Origin: Nymphaea colorata
Lineage: Eukaryota > Streptophyta > Magnoliopsida > Nymphaeales > Nymphaeaceae
Direction of reading: 5' to 3'
Assembly (NCBI RefSeq): GCF_008831285.2
Contig: NC_045142.1
Span: forward strand, 11,734,716 to 11,798,715
Length of the DNA stretch: 64,000 bases
A program made the position numbers and the translations under genes. Position 1 is the first letter of the stretch. Each line of letters starts with the position of its first letter. The notes beneath the pieces are model-generated. The model saw nothing but the letters and a program-made list of their open reading frames with translations, did no database searches and had not been told where the DNA came from. This document shows positions 20,486-32,029 of the stretch, piece after piece.

Positions 20486-23400
20486 CTAGCTCCTTAGTAC
20501 CGAAATCAAATTATGAGTTATTTTTTTAACAATAAAAGTTCTTGAACCTTACTACGTTCTTATGTAAATATTGTTAGGACATAATATCGAAATCAAGAAC
20601 TAATAATACTTATAAATACTATCAACTTACTTTTGTTTTTATTTCAAACCAGATGGAAAAAAGGATGTCTGATTGTAACGGAGATCACAACCAAACTGGG
20701 AGGCTATAATACTCCAAGGCCCAATGAGATGGGTATTTGGTCATTGGTTAGTGGCATGCTTGTTATAGCTGACCATGACCAAGGGTAGATTAGTAATTGC
20801 ATGATCTGAAATTAAATTATGTTAATCACAATTAAGTTTAGTTAATGATAGTTTAAGAGCCTGAATACAGGTAGAGAAGGAGCGAAGCTCTTATGCCAAG
20901 ATTAATCACTAAGCTGAATTGGAATTGAAATTAATTACTAACAAATCTAACTAAATTCTATAACCTCTTCTTATTATTTAATTAATTTTTATCACCCTTT
21001 TCATAATAAAATGTTTAAAAATACATAAAGTATTACCAAACATAAATTTTAGTATTTAAAAGCAGCCACCCTGTTGCCATCAGTGATTTGGAGGACAAGA
21101 GAGAGAAAATGAGGGAAAATTGGAGACAAGGAGAGAGAAAGAGGTGGATGAGAGAGAAAACAAGGAGCAAGAAAATTTTGTTGACAGTAAAACCTTGCCA
21201 AATCCACCCACATGTATGTCATTCATCTAGAGTAGAAATTTTGCAGAAATCAAAGGTATGGTGAAAATTATTGCAATATCTTTGATTAAACATCAATTTA
21301 TAGGTTTCACTCATAGGAATTATAGCTTCTTCTCCTATGCTGCACTTTGCAGCTATTCTCTACAATTCTTATGGATTGAAACCATGAAAAACAGATTGGT
21401 ACGTGAGTTTTTAACGTATTTTCATTTGAAACTTTAGAGCACTCCATAGCACACATGGCACGTGTGAGCAACAAACAGACTATACCAACGATGTTTGTGT
21501 AACTTAATTGTCTAGGCAGGGTTGAAATTCATGTCGGTTCACAAGCTAGTTCCTTATATTGTGAAGCTTGACGGTAGGCCAGGCTAGGCCATGAGGGCCA
21601 GCTGGTGTTGGTCGGCCTTGGCTAAACCGTGGTCAACTACAACCCAGCCCTAGATAGGTAACCTTAGATATGCCCAGAGTTAATTTTAGGTTGTGTGGCC
21701 AAATGATCACCTAGAGATTTATTTAGCATTCATAGAGATTTATTTGGCACTTATTGTTCATTATGCATAATTACATTGCCCCAAAGTTTTGCTAATCATT
21801 TAGATTAATAAAGTTGATATTCTGTGACTCAAACTAAGTTGTAAGATTTGCGCAAACAGCTTAAGCTAGTTGAATTTATCCTAGTTCTTTGAGCATATAT
21901 ACAAGCTTGTTATTCAGATGCAATTGCTCTTGAAGGAGTGTGCGACACAAAGACAAGGTACTCAAGCTATGTTAGTGATAAATTGAGTTCCGAGAGTGAT
22001 GTTGTTCAATGATAAACTCGGGTTTCAGCTCGGAAAAGAATGCAATTAATAAAGAAAGCAAGGTAATCTTCACATATATGAAATTTTAGCTATGGGTTGA
22101 TTTGGTTGATAATGATGGTTGGTTATTTATTTTACGTTATTTTTGCTTGTGGTCCGAGTTATAATTTTGATGTGGGCGCTACTTTTATATTTCTAAGATT
22201 TTGGCTTGAAGTCTATAGACAATCGAAACCAACTGTAAAACCTAAAATGGATCAGGTTGAGTGGCACAAGGGTCTGGGGGACCAAAGATTGTGGACACTT
22301 TCGTAAATGCGTTGATTCATTAAGTGCTCCTTTTTAAGCTACATAAAGGAGTTCATATCCGATGTTTGACATGGAAGCGTGTGATGAAATTGCTTTGGTA
22401 TCACAATTAAGCTCAACAAAATGTGCAATCATGGTAGTGGCTACCCCAAAATTGCGAGTTTCTGGTGACTCAATGTTTGGGATAGTAACCAGCACAATGG
22501 TTCATCTTATGGACCAAGTATTATCACCGGTGCCAGAGTGAACCTACAACCAGTGATGATATTCACCTATTAGCATTTATATCTGCCAAGAAACCTACTT
22601 CATCTCAAGGCTACGTACCTAAAATTTCCAATGACTGATGAATATGAGTAATAAAAAATGACCATGGAGAATGACATGGGCGAACTGTTGGAAACTTATC
22701 ATAGTTTTGATAACTCAATTTATTATTATGAAAAGAGTCAGTAGGTCCCAATGATCCTCACTCCGACTCGAATGAAGGAGAAAGGATACATAGGTATAGA
22801 AAAAAGGAATGGACAAAATTATGGAGGAACGAAAAGAAGAAAAGATGCTGAAGTTATCTCAATCTATGGCTATAGATTAGCTCTTTCACGTATTTGCAAT
22901 GTACATGTAATTATCGATAAAATGTTTCTACCTTACCCTTATTTAAAGGAATATGTAAAATTTTGTTATGATTTTCATTGTATTTAGTTTCATGATGATC
23001 GTATGATTAGCTATCTTCTTTAGGTTCTCATCTTGTAGCGGATGATGTTTACTGATCGGGTGGTTCGAATGATGGGGGGTTGCTAGGAGGGACATGCCTG
23101 ATGTCCATACAACTTGAAATCTTTGTATGGACAAGGGTTTGTCAGTACAAATATGTATGCCCTTTTTTATTGATCTTAAATAATGCTTGTGAGAACTGTA
23201 GCTATTTGACATATGCTTGGAAGGTTTGCCTATGATTAGTATTCTTAATTAGAATCATTAACTTCTAGGACAGGTCATGCCTTGCGCTAATTATGTGGGT
23301 GACTTATACATACACCAACAGACAGATTGGGCCTATGCTAACTGCGAAGGTGTATGATTGATTTGCTTCGACTTGGTCAAATTGATCCCCCAAAAATATA

Positions 23401-23490
23401 TATATATATATATATAAAGCTTGTGTATGACGTTTTACTTATCTATTCCTCTTTTGCACCCACTTGTGTATGACGTTGGAGTGTCACACA
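20486..23490 (+). repeat. 3' LTR of gypsy, unit 1 (about 3 kb)
   Basis: The start is inferred by alignment with units 2 and 3, where a polypurine tract and tgtaacatctag mark the border. Here those bases are missing: attatct runs directly into agctcc. The right end is ...gtgtcacaca at 23490, matching the 5' LTR end. A (TA)n tract lies at about 23396-23416. LTRs of this size are usual for Del/Tekay-like elements, but the short 5' copy leaves open whether some of the 3 kb is a nested insertion. Confidence 0.65.
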
Positions 23491-24260
23491 TTGTCCTTTA
23501 GAGCTTTGATTTCCGCAAACATAATTAATTTCCTTTCGAGTCTATCTGCTTCATGAAAATGGCATTGCTCTTGATTACACAAAAGAATACTCAAGGTGTG
23601 AGGTGAATTGAAAAATTTAGAAATTAATAAATGAGAAGAAATTGGATGTAGTATGGAACATGATTTACCAATTGGATGGGTTGCAAAAATAGTGGTGTTA
23701 AAAACATAGTCGGTAACATAAAGAGAATGTTGGTGCGAACAACTGGAGCAATGCAAAGTTAGTGGATTTGGACCCGATGGGTTGGCGGCATGTGGAGGAG
23801 TTGGAGAGTAGAGGATGGCGTGGTTAGATTATTGGGTAATGATGAGAGGTAATTTGGTGTGAGACACATAGCATGTCATCAAAGATCGGATGGGGTAAGA
23901 CTACTTTGTTTTCTTGGGTTTGAGGGACTATTGGAAAGAAAATTTTTCTCCTGGAAAACATCTATATTGACAAAAATTTTGTGAGTTTCAAGGTCAAAGA
24001 CCTCATGACCATGATGATTATTTGAACACCCAAAAAAGATGCATCATTTTCCTTTGGGTGAAAATTCATCTTTGAGGCGGTCATAATTTTGGGCATAATA
24101 AAGCAACCAAAACAATGCAGATGTTCAGATTTTCGTTTTTGTATAAAGAATGTTTCACATTGAGTTTTGTCGTGAAGGGCAGAGCTAGGCCTTGATATGT
24201 GAGATGGGCACCTATGAGAATGCACTTGCCCAAATAAAAAGCCTCGCATTACCTCTCCTT
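23491..24260 (-). mobile_element. Ty1/copia relic C, unit 1
   Basis: Between 24249 and 23950 the minus strand, with one frame change, gives the copia segment after the integrase core: HLHCFGCFIMPK, then in the other frame a GCSNNHHGHDVFDLETHKIF-like phrase (clearest in unit 2). This matches the HLRVFGC...FLGYS...GYxxFDLETHKIFVSRDV pattern. 23491-23950 is minus-strand-open in places but I do not recognise it. The relic sits directly after the gypsy LTR and is too short to define borders. Confidence 0.6.
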
Positions 24261-26392
24261 TTTTAGAGCATTCTGATTTGGGTTCATTTTAGTTCATCAC
24301 ACATTATGTTGTATAGAGAATGTCTGTTATGAAGAGAATAAAGTTGGTTTTATTTACAAGACTGGGATTGAGTGATGCAATAACATATGCTAGATCTATC
24401 ATAATGGTTTTAGCTACTCCATAATGGCATATGCTAGATCTAGTAAGACTAACTATCTATCTAGAGTAACATAAAATAATCAATTCACAAGCACAATCTT
24501 TTTTGCTTAATCACAAGTATCATAATAAAGAAAATGAATGTGGAGGGATAACAAAAAAAGCAGAATCTTTTTGCAATAATCTTACCTAATCATGACATTA
24601 TTCTAAGAAAATTACTATACTAACAACAAATGTGAGCTAATCAATGATAAACCTTTGTTTTTTAGGAACAAATGTGTATTTGACAACTAATCTAGCCACA
24701 AAGACTGGTTCCAAGATAGTTGGGAAGTGATTGCTCATCACCTACGATTATGAATGATTCTAAACCAACAAAAAAAAGCATATTCAATTATGAAATATAT
24801 TCCTAATCTAAGTTAAACCTCAAATATCATGTAAAACAGAGAGATATAAAGCTGAAATTCATTGAAAATTCAGAATATGCACATGAGGATAAATTGATTC
24901 TAACTAATATGCATGCATGAAAACAATGTCATTTGCTTATTTGCATAGCATCAAATGCCCAATATAGGGTGAAAGAAGAGTGAGCGACCCTTCACATTGA
25001 TGTACTTGTCCAGATGAGAGTTACTCCATGAACCCTCCTTGCTGCTGCCATTGATAAGTTTGGTGGAGAAAAAATAAGAAATACACAGCGCAAAGAAAAT
25101 AAGAGAATAGTACATAGCAGCAATGGAACTTCAATGGAGGAAATCACCTAGAAGTAGGCCTAATGTAGAAAGAACAGGTACAAGGTTAGGCAGAACACAC
25201 TTTAAAATTAAGGAGATGCCCAAATCCATGTCCATGGCCTATTTAAACTAAAAATTCAAACATTAAGTATTTTAGAAAAATTTCTAAAGAAGAACCACTT
25301 AGGGACTATTCATAACTAGACTCTAAGTAGTTCCTTAGTTAGACTAGCATTTGGCTACAATGAGAACTTCTAGGTTAATTTTAAAACATTTACATCCTAA
25401 CAAATTTTTGGTTTGACCTAAATGTGTTCACAATGACTTTTAACACAGACCTACAAAATATTTTATTTATTTATTTTTGCTCTGAATTGGCTGTTCAATC
25501 TCTAAGCACGACAGAATTGTAACAGATCTTATATAGATCTAAATCAAAATAAATGATCTAAAAGTAGGAAACCATAATAAATGCATGCAAATCAACTATA
25601 AAATGTATTTCATGTGTTATCAATGGAACAAGGCTTGGTTCAAGAAAATGAAAAATTTGTTTTTTAGAGTCACCAAAATGTGTATTAGAGATCCAGATTT
25701 TATAGATCTCGCTTATATTGCAAACTTAATGACGAGTTTCTTACTAAAGAGTGAGGTTTTTATTGGCCTAGAATGTCAGTGCAATTTTCAAGAGCATAAC
25801 TAGTGGCCAACCTAAATTCTTGTGGTTGCATTGGTTCAGATATGAGTAGCTACATGGTCTACTTATATGCTTCAGTTATTGAATTGTAACACATGCTATG
25901 CAAAGTAATGTGATATCATGTGCATTTTAATTGTTGAATTGTCACGTGTATAGGAATTGGCAATGGTAGTGTTGGCAATGAAGACAAGGGAACATAATTT
26001 GTACAGTAAGCAGTTTGAGGTTTTCAATTATCATCAAGTTTAAAGTGCATATTCTGCAAGAAATGCATCAAATGGTTCGACTTCTTCAATCCTTATGATT
26101 TTGTTACTACATACCATCCATTTGAGTCTAATGTAATAGATGGTTGCAGATGCATGTAAGAGGGTCAATGACTACTTTGCATGTGAAACTGTAAAACATG
26201 ATCAAATATTTTTTTGCATGCCAGTTATTCAGGACAAAAAAGCAACTATTATGTGTATTAAATTGAGGAATGATTTAAATATTGTTGATGAGATTAAGGG
26301 CACACATAAAGAGGATCATGGATATACGCATATGAGGGCATTGTGAAGTTGGATATATCAAAATTTTTGGTGGATGCATTAAGTACTAAATG
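24261..26392. other. non-coding or unrecognised sequence (unit 1)
   Basis: AT-rich, conserved as a block in unit 2 (46933-49100). A 72-codon open stretch at 25585-25803 (plus) exists at the same length in unit 2 (48276-48494), with many amino acid changes and no family match that I know. The ends of unnamed older repeats may be present. Confidence 0.45.
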
Positions 26393-26660
26393 GTTTGGAT
26401 CAGGGGTAGAGTCAAGAACTTTTGGCTGAGGAGCGCTTATACACAGCACCTAAAATTTTATCTTTCAAAAATTGTATTAGCTTTAGATTAATATTAAAAT
26501 GATAGAGGGCCGCAATATGTAAATAGCAAAAGATAAGGGGCACTGACATAGAAATAAATAGATTTTACGAGAGGATCCAACATGTAAATAACTGAAATTA
26601 GTGTAAATGTGTGGGCGGCTGCCCACACAATCCCAAATGTGCATCTGCCCAAGTTTGGGC
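26393..26660. mobile_element. hAT-type non-autonomous element, unit 1 (252 bp)
   Basis: Starts caggggtagagtca at 26401. Its other end, read in reverse, is ttgggcagatgcac, so the termini are imperfect inverted repeats of hAT type. Flanking octamers gtttggat (26393-26400) and gtttgggc (26653-26660) match at six of eight positions. In unit 2 they match at seven of eight, which supports a decayed 8-base target-site duplication. It contains a small palindrome (gggcggctgccc) and no coding capacity. Confidence 0.65.
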
Positions 26661-27845
26661 AGTAACTACATATACTACACAATGTTGGTTTAGTTAGAAT
26701 TATTTTGCACAAAGTCATTAAAACTTGCCACCCCATTCACTTTGAGAGTACGAAGATGTATAAGTACTCGTGACATAATTTCAATGGGTTCATAAGAAAG
26801 GAAGGGTGGACAATATGCAGCCATATGTCTAATTTATTATCAAATTATGATTGAGCAATTGCAGTTTGTTGGTTTAATGCAGATGATAGAGATGCCGCAC
26901 TTGGAATGAGAGTGGATTACTATGTAGTTCATTGTTGTCCTCCCTAGGATTTGCAATTGTTGATGCTATTTGGGTGATTATGATACAACATCCAAGTCAA
27001 TGTTATCTATTCACATGAGTTAATTACCAAAATGTTACAAAATTGTGCATGAAGGAGATTGTAAGATTTTTTGGGTTCCTTAGTTTATTATTTTAAATTG
27101 GTACTATAAGTTTACTATGAGATTATAGCAGCATCTTTGGAGAACTATAGATATAAAATTGATAATTAGCACTACTTTTCACTTGTGAGTCGATAGTAAT
27201 CAAAGTGCTTGTTTCAATCTTAAAAAGATACATTGCTCACTTGTGACATAAAATGGAGAGAGATAACTCTGACAAACATATTATGCTTGTAGCAGTGTAG
27301 ATGACAATAACTGCCATGAAAACAACAAAATAATACCATGCAAGGCACTTCACAAGAATCCTATAAACTTTTGGCTACAAATGTATGTGCGATAACTCAG
27401 ATATACCAAAGGAGTTACTCATACCACATTAGAAAGAGCTTACTTTTGAGGTAAGAGTCCATAGTAAAAATATTTTTTAGATTTAGAAAGAATTGTTAGC
27501 TCAGTAGAAAATACATGGGCCATTTGAAGTGCTTGAGAAAGTAGTTAATGCAATATGCATTATCACTTTACCTCTATAGTTTTCTCATGTGTATGATGTG
27601 TTGCCGACGTTCGAGGAATAGAAACTTGCAAACTAGATCTACATAATGGATGAAGTCTACTACTGCATGATGTACTACATGTGTCTCATATTCTACAAAA
27701 CTTTGTTTTAGTTTATGCTTTACTAACTTTTGGTTATATACTTGTTTTTTAAGACAACTCCGTTGTGACACTGTTTAGAAACTCTGTGATATGTTTTGAT
27801 ATTTTATCAAATGGTTTCTTTGTTTCGATGTTCTTTTTAATTCTT
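26661..27845. other. unrecognised AT-rich sequence (unit 1)
   Basis: Present also in unit 2 (49369-50625). Short open frames on both strands look incidental. It may be the upstream part of copia relic D, but I could not recognise gag or protease in it. Confidence 0.4.
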
Positions 27846-28081
27846 ATTACAAGAATGGTACATGTTTAAATATGCATGTAAATGTGGATGCTTTAACTTG
27901 GGATATTTGTTGGAACCATATTGAACAAGAGAGAATAGGCAAACTCCCCCATGAAGGATTACTATTGTCCCTTACGAAAACTGGTATGTCTGTCTGTGAA
28001 CATTGGTTAGCGGGAAAGATAATGAAAAAAGTGTTTGGTAGGACCAATAGCCCAACATATTTTAAGATCCAGGATAGCTAA
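27846..28081 (+). mobile_element. Ty1/copia relic D, pre-integrase segment, unit 1
   Basis: An open stretch with WDICWNHIEQERIGKLPHEG, LLLSLTKTGMSVCEHWLAGK, IMKKVFG. This matches the copia pre-integrase zinc-binding segment (WHxRLGHxGxxRxxxLxxxGLL...CExCxxGKxxxxPF). The first His/Cys positions are altered (WN for GH, CEHW for CEHC), so it is a relic. Sequence after 28081 loses the match. Copies occur in units 2 and 4. Confidence 0.72.
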
Positions 28082-29285
28082 CAAGCAAATTTTAATAGTT
28101 CATTTTGTGAAGTATAGCACATTAGTTTCAAACAGTTTAGAGTCCATTTTCTGTTGAAACACTCCAATAATGCCATATATGATCATGCATCAAGGATTAC
28201 GAAATAATGAACTGCATTACTATACTATGTTATTTACTTTATGGTTATGAAATTTAAGTAGATTGGTTATTGGCAACTAATAGATTTACTCCATATTCCA
28301 CTCGCTATTTTCAGGTGGCCAAATTAGTCCACTTCATTACATAATAAACTACTGCTAAACCATGAGTCTATGGAATATGTATTTTGGTCTAGACATTGAA
28401 CTAATTGAAAGCATTTTGGGACCTAATGTCATATTTCGTTTTGAAAACATATTCCTAAATAAATTGAATGTGTATGTCATTTGTTTTATCCATTTTAATA
28501 TAAAATGGATTGACATATGTCATGATCTTCACTACTTATGCTTTGTTCTTGAATATAAGCCGATATTATTCGCAGTAGGTGCCTTGATGTTTTGATTCAG
28601 CTTATATTTTGAAAGAAACAATCTTGTCTTGTAAATGTGCAAGAAGATTGAATGTGGATGGCATTGGAGAATTCTAGATGATGCCCGTGAGGACTCCTCA
28701 ATTAAGTAGCTTCATAATTTCTATATAAGATAGTATATTAGAGCAATTATAGATTTACCAATTTATTTACACAAATACATGCACATAGTTGAGCAGATTA
28801 TGTCTATTTTTTGCTTAACATGTGCATTTGTTGGATTAGGAAAATCACAAACTATAGTTTTCCAAATAAAAGAATTTTGAGTTTGTAATGTAACTCATCC
28901 ACATTAAAGACAAAAAAATTAAAGTTTCTTTTCCTATGTAGCCCATCCATATTCTGTTCTTTTGGTTCGCTAGGTTATTGAAGGAGAACTTTAGTTAATA
29001 ATATGATTGTTTTGTCTTGTCATTTCTGAGAAGATTGGCACAACAGTTGGGGCAGAGGCTGGCAGACGACCAGTTCTCATTTCAAAGTCTCAGGACATTA
29101 ACCCCTTGCACGGCAAAAAGAAGAGGCTTTGTATGTTAAGAAGACACAAGAATTGATGAGAGCTTTGGATCTCTTCTAGCGGTTTGCATGTGATACTTCT
29201 ACTCAACCAAATTCTTTGGTCTTGACTATTACTTCCCATAGGTGATGTTTTAACTGACGAACAACTTAAAGTTTGGGTGAAGGTA

Positions 29286-29350
29286 ACAAAAAGTTAGGCG
29301 GGGTGAATCCAACAAAAAGTTAGGTGAGGTAAATCTAACAAAAAGTTACG
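29286..29350 (+). repeat. short tandem repeat of aacaaaaagttagg (three copies)
   Basis: Three copies of aacaaaaagttagg or a close variant spaced about 29-31 bases apart (linkers tgaatcc, taaatct). The matching place upstream of PLR copy 3 (52108-52149) has two copies, so one monomer was gained or lost. Confidence 0.7.
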
Positions 29351-29897
29351 TGCATCACATATGGAAAAAGTGGAGTTGCTTTGAGAGTACAAGTCTTTAT
29401 CTCTTTTGACTGCTGCCCCTCTGCCAATGTATCTTTAATTTAGTCGTGGCGACAAACTCGTTCCTCCATTTTCTCAAGGGACCATTTTTCCATGGTAGAA
29501 ACTCAAATGAAGATCTCGATGGAAAAATTTTCTTGGATGTCCAATCAAGTGGGTGATCTTTTCAAATTAAACATTTTTTGATGTAGCAGGTAAAAGTTAC
29601 GGGACGGTCAAGTGGACGTCACATCAATAGAAACCATGGCACTGTAATCTAGCTTGGCATGTTTCACATATTATTCGCCTCAAGCGAGTCCAGCTATACG
29701 ACTGAGTTCAGTTGAGCTTTATGGGTGAGTTCGAACTTGTCACTTTTTTTCTTATTTCTTTTTTCCTTTAAATGAAAATAAAAACAAAATAAATGTTAAA
29801 ATTCGTCAAACATTACCTTAATCCCTTAAAAGATTACCAAACAAGAAAAGCACGGGTCAAATTGTTTTTAAATAAACCAAGCTGGTGTAACTCAAAC

Positions 29898-30032
29898 TTA
29901 ACAAAAAATTGACTGGAATGGCACTTGTTTAAACAAATTCAAATTTGGTGGGCACCTATATATATATATGTATATATATAAGAATAAATATTTAAGATTT
30001 CACCCACATGAACCACAATGTGGCTGCGCCAT
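29898..30032. mobile_element. hAT-type MITE remnant upstream of PLR copy 2
   Basis: Aligns with the MITE at 52694-52831 but lacks the left terminal repeat: sequence passes from aacttaac straight to aaaaaattgac. The right end (gtggctgcgccattg) is kept. It carries a short TA tract. Confidence 0.55.
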
Positions 30033-30270
30033 TGAACTCAACTCTTTTTTATAGCTCAAACTTTAGCTCAAGTTCGTCCTTCACTAGTTTTACATAGGCT
30101 ACCACAAACCCAACCAAGTTGGCCGACTCATTACACATCCCTATATTCACAGTACCCTATCTAGGCAGGGACAAGCTCCGCTTGCCTCTTATCCAACCTA
30201 AAGTTAATTTCTTATGTCTCACTGCACTCTTTTTTCCAACATATATATTTAAATTTCCGTACATGGTCTC

Positions 30271-30431
30271 ACCAACTCCCAACAGTCTTATTCGTCTCAC
30301 TGATCAGCTAACGAAAAGAAAGGCACCAACTCCCTACAGTCTTATTCGTCTCACCGATCAGTTAACGAAAAGAAAGGCACCAACTCCCAACAGTCCTATT
30401 CGTCTCACCGATCAGCTAACGAAAAGAAAGG
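30271..30431 (+). repeat. 54-bp minisatellite, three copies
   Basis: Three head-to-tail copies (30271-30324, 30325-30378, 30379-30431), each accaactccc...gaaaagaaaggc, with only a few differences. Because 54 is divisible by three, an open frame runs through all copies, giving an 18-residue repeat ending LIRLTDQLTKRK. The array lies in the 5' flank of PLR copy 2 and is missing from copy 3, where a roughly 600-base stretch is deleted. I take it as non-coding. Confidence 0.9.
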
Positions 30432-30839
30432 AAACGAAGAAGTGAGAAGCAGGCCTGGTTATATGCACATCTTGAGTTAAATAGGCTCTACTGATGCACA
30501 AAATTTTCATGCAGCTCATCTCTGGTTAACAGAAAAAAGAAGTTTTTCGGAAAAGAAAAAAAATTAAAAGATTAAAAAATAATTTTTAAAATATCACAAC
30601 TTCCTCCCATTTTCTGGGCGTATATGTATTACATGCCCGAGCTATTTATGCAACTCTCTTTCCGTGCATCCTGGTGCATAAAAAATTATGCATCAGACAA
30701 AAATGATCTTCTGTTCCGTTTATTAGAGAAAAGAATACTTTGTGCAAGGATAGAAAAAAGTAAATGAAAAGAATTAAAAAAACTAATGAAGACATTTATT
30801 TTAAATAATTTAAAAAATACCGCAACTCCTCCTTTGGTG
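30432..30839. other. distal promoter region of PLR copy 2
   Basis: AT-rich, with oligo-A tracts and no gene. Absent from copy 3, whose sequence jumps from the equivalent of about 30197 to about 30803. Confidence 0.5.
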
Positions 30840-30848
30840 TATATATAT
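30840..30848 (+). promoter_or_regulatory. TATA box of PLR copy 2
   Basis: TATATATAT, 70 bases before the ATG at 30910, in a stretch (ctcctcctttggtg...cactctcagtgagaag) conserved before PLR copy 3. The same distance is seen there, which supports a native core promoter. Confidence 0.55.
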
Positions 30849-30909
30849 TTCGCGCACCGGGTGTGCACTCAACTCACTCTCAGTGAGAAGAAGGGGATAT
30901 ACAACGGCC

Positions 30910-30954
30910 ATGGATTCAAGCAAGGTCCTGATTGTAGGTTCCACCGGCTACATC
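30910..30954 (+). pseudogene. PLR copy 2, first 15 codons
   Basis: Encodes MDSSKVLIVGSTGYI, the first beta strand and the start of the NADPH-binding glycine-rich loop (GxxGxxG), which is cut just before the third glycine. Directly after it, the sequence matches intron 2 of copy 1 (around 6803). This is the only copy in the window that still has the KVLIVG strand. Confidence 0.88.
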
Positions 30955-31436
30955 ATGAATAAGGTAAAAGTTCATAAATAAGAATATTTAAGTCTTCCAA
31001 TTAATGCCTTAGGATAGTTGGCGTAGTGGCATATAATGTCAACACAGCTGTAAGGCTTGACTCGATGGTCTTATCCTTTAGGCTTTACTCTTTACGCCAG
31101 TGGTAATGGAGGTAGAAATTCAACTTGGGAAAGAGACATTTTCAGGTGAGCGGGAGAAATTCCACCCTCTTAAGTATTTTATTTTGCTACCAAGGTCAGA
31201 AACTGCATCAATACTGAACAATCAGATTTCCACGTGCTTTGCATGAGAAATCTCCTTCCTTATGTTTCAAGAACATGACACCAAAATGAACTAGAGACAT
31301 CATAATGCATCCTACGTCATAATAAAATGAAAATAAATATTAATAAACTTTAAATCCTATAAAGGTAAATTAGCTGCTAGCTAAGTTTTAATCATGTTTG
31401 TATTTTTAGTTTCACCATGCTGTCAATTTTAGCTAC

Positions 31437-31439
<3 letters not shown>

Positions 31440-31487
<48 letters not shown>
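31440..31487. repeat. (TA)n microsatellite
   Basis: Continuous TA dinucleotides; orthologous to 7244-7275 but longer. Confidence 0.95.
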
Positions 31488-31889
31488 TAAGGGGCATTTT
31501 ATTTGAACGAAGCAAGGTGTGAGGCACTATTCCAACGAAGGAGGGGCAGAACATGTCTTTGACTTAACCTTCTATTTAATTTTGCCAGGTCAGCGTGGGC
31601 AATTGCCCAGTTTAATTTGGCAAACTAAACACGCTTTGCTTTTAGAAAGTATTATTACTGCCACTTAAATATGTTTTCATTACGTATATATGAAGTATTA
31701 TTATTGCGTTGACAAAGCTCAAACGGGTGAGTTGCAATGTGTTATGAGATACATTCTGACAATGAAATGGAAAAATATATAAAACTATTTTACAAGCTCC
31801 AGAAGGAATTATATACTCTCTTTCTCTCTCTCTCTGTCGCTCATGGCTTGCTTGTTTTTTCACAAAAAAAAAAACGGAATCCAGGATCA

Positions 31890-32029
31890 CCTAGAACCAG
31901 AGGCAGAGACACAATTTTTATATTCATTTTTCAATATTGGTTCTGTTATATACATAGTGCCATTTTGGAAATAGAAATTTGTGAATGAGTACTCTAGAAT
32001 TTTTTTCTAGCTCCGCCACTGCCTAGAAC
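31890..32029. mobile_element. hAT-type MITE with target-site duplication (unit 2)
   Basis: Same element and site as 7761-7889 in unit 1. Here the right terminus read in reverse is cagtggcggagc, an exact match to the common hAT end. Flanks are cctagaac at 31890-31897 and 32022-32029. Sharing of the insertion site shows it is older than the unit duplication. Confidence 0.78.

Larger units (their letters stand above)
16223..23490 (+). mobile_element. Ty3/gypsy retrotransposon relic, unit 1
   Basis: A plus-strand gypsy element of the plant chromovirus (Del/Tekay-like) type by motif. Parts in order: 5' LTR remnant (16223-16813), degraded primer-binding site, gag (from 17034), zinc-knuckle trace, RT, RNase H, integrase remnant, C-terminal tail and a long 3' LTR (about 20486-23490). 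Protease and the integrase catalytic core are absent, as in the other two units. The reading frame is broken many times. The 5' and 3' LTRs have diverged more from each other than either has from its counterpart in unit 2, so insertion is older than the unit duplication. Confidence 0.85.
28082..30118. other. 5' intergenic flank of PLR copy 2
   Basis: AT-rich, no gene recognised. Contains three near-copies of aacaaaaagttagg at about 29286-29350, a small CAAGCGAGTCCAGCT-like cluster near 29680, and a MITE remnant at 29898-30032. The block matches 50811-52920 in unit 2, but with many substitutions. Confidence 0.5.

Noticed and set aside
16223-23490. Considered as an integrated pararetrovirus
   Set aside because: LTRs, primer site, polypurine tract, gag with zinc knuckle and integrase text show an ordinary Ty3/gypsy retrotransposon.
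30119-30445. 108-codon frame with an 18-residue repeat
   Set aside because: It arises from the 54-bp minisatellite, whose length is divisible by three, and sits in a promoter region missing from the other PLR copy.
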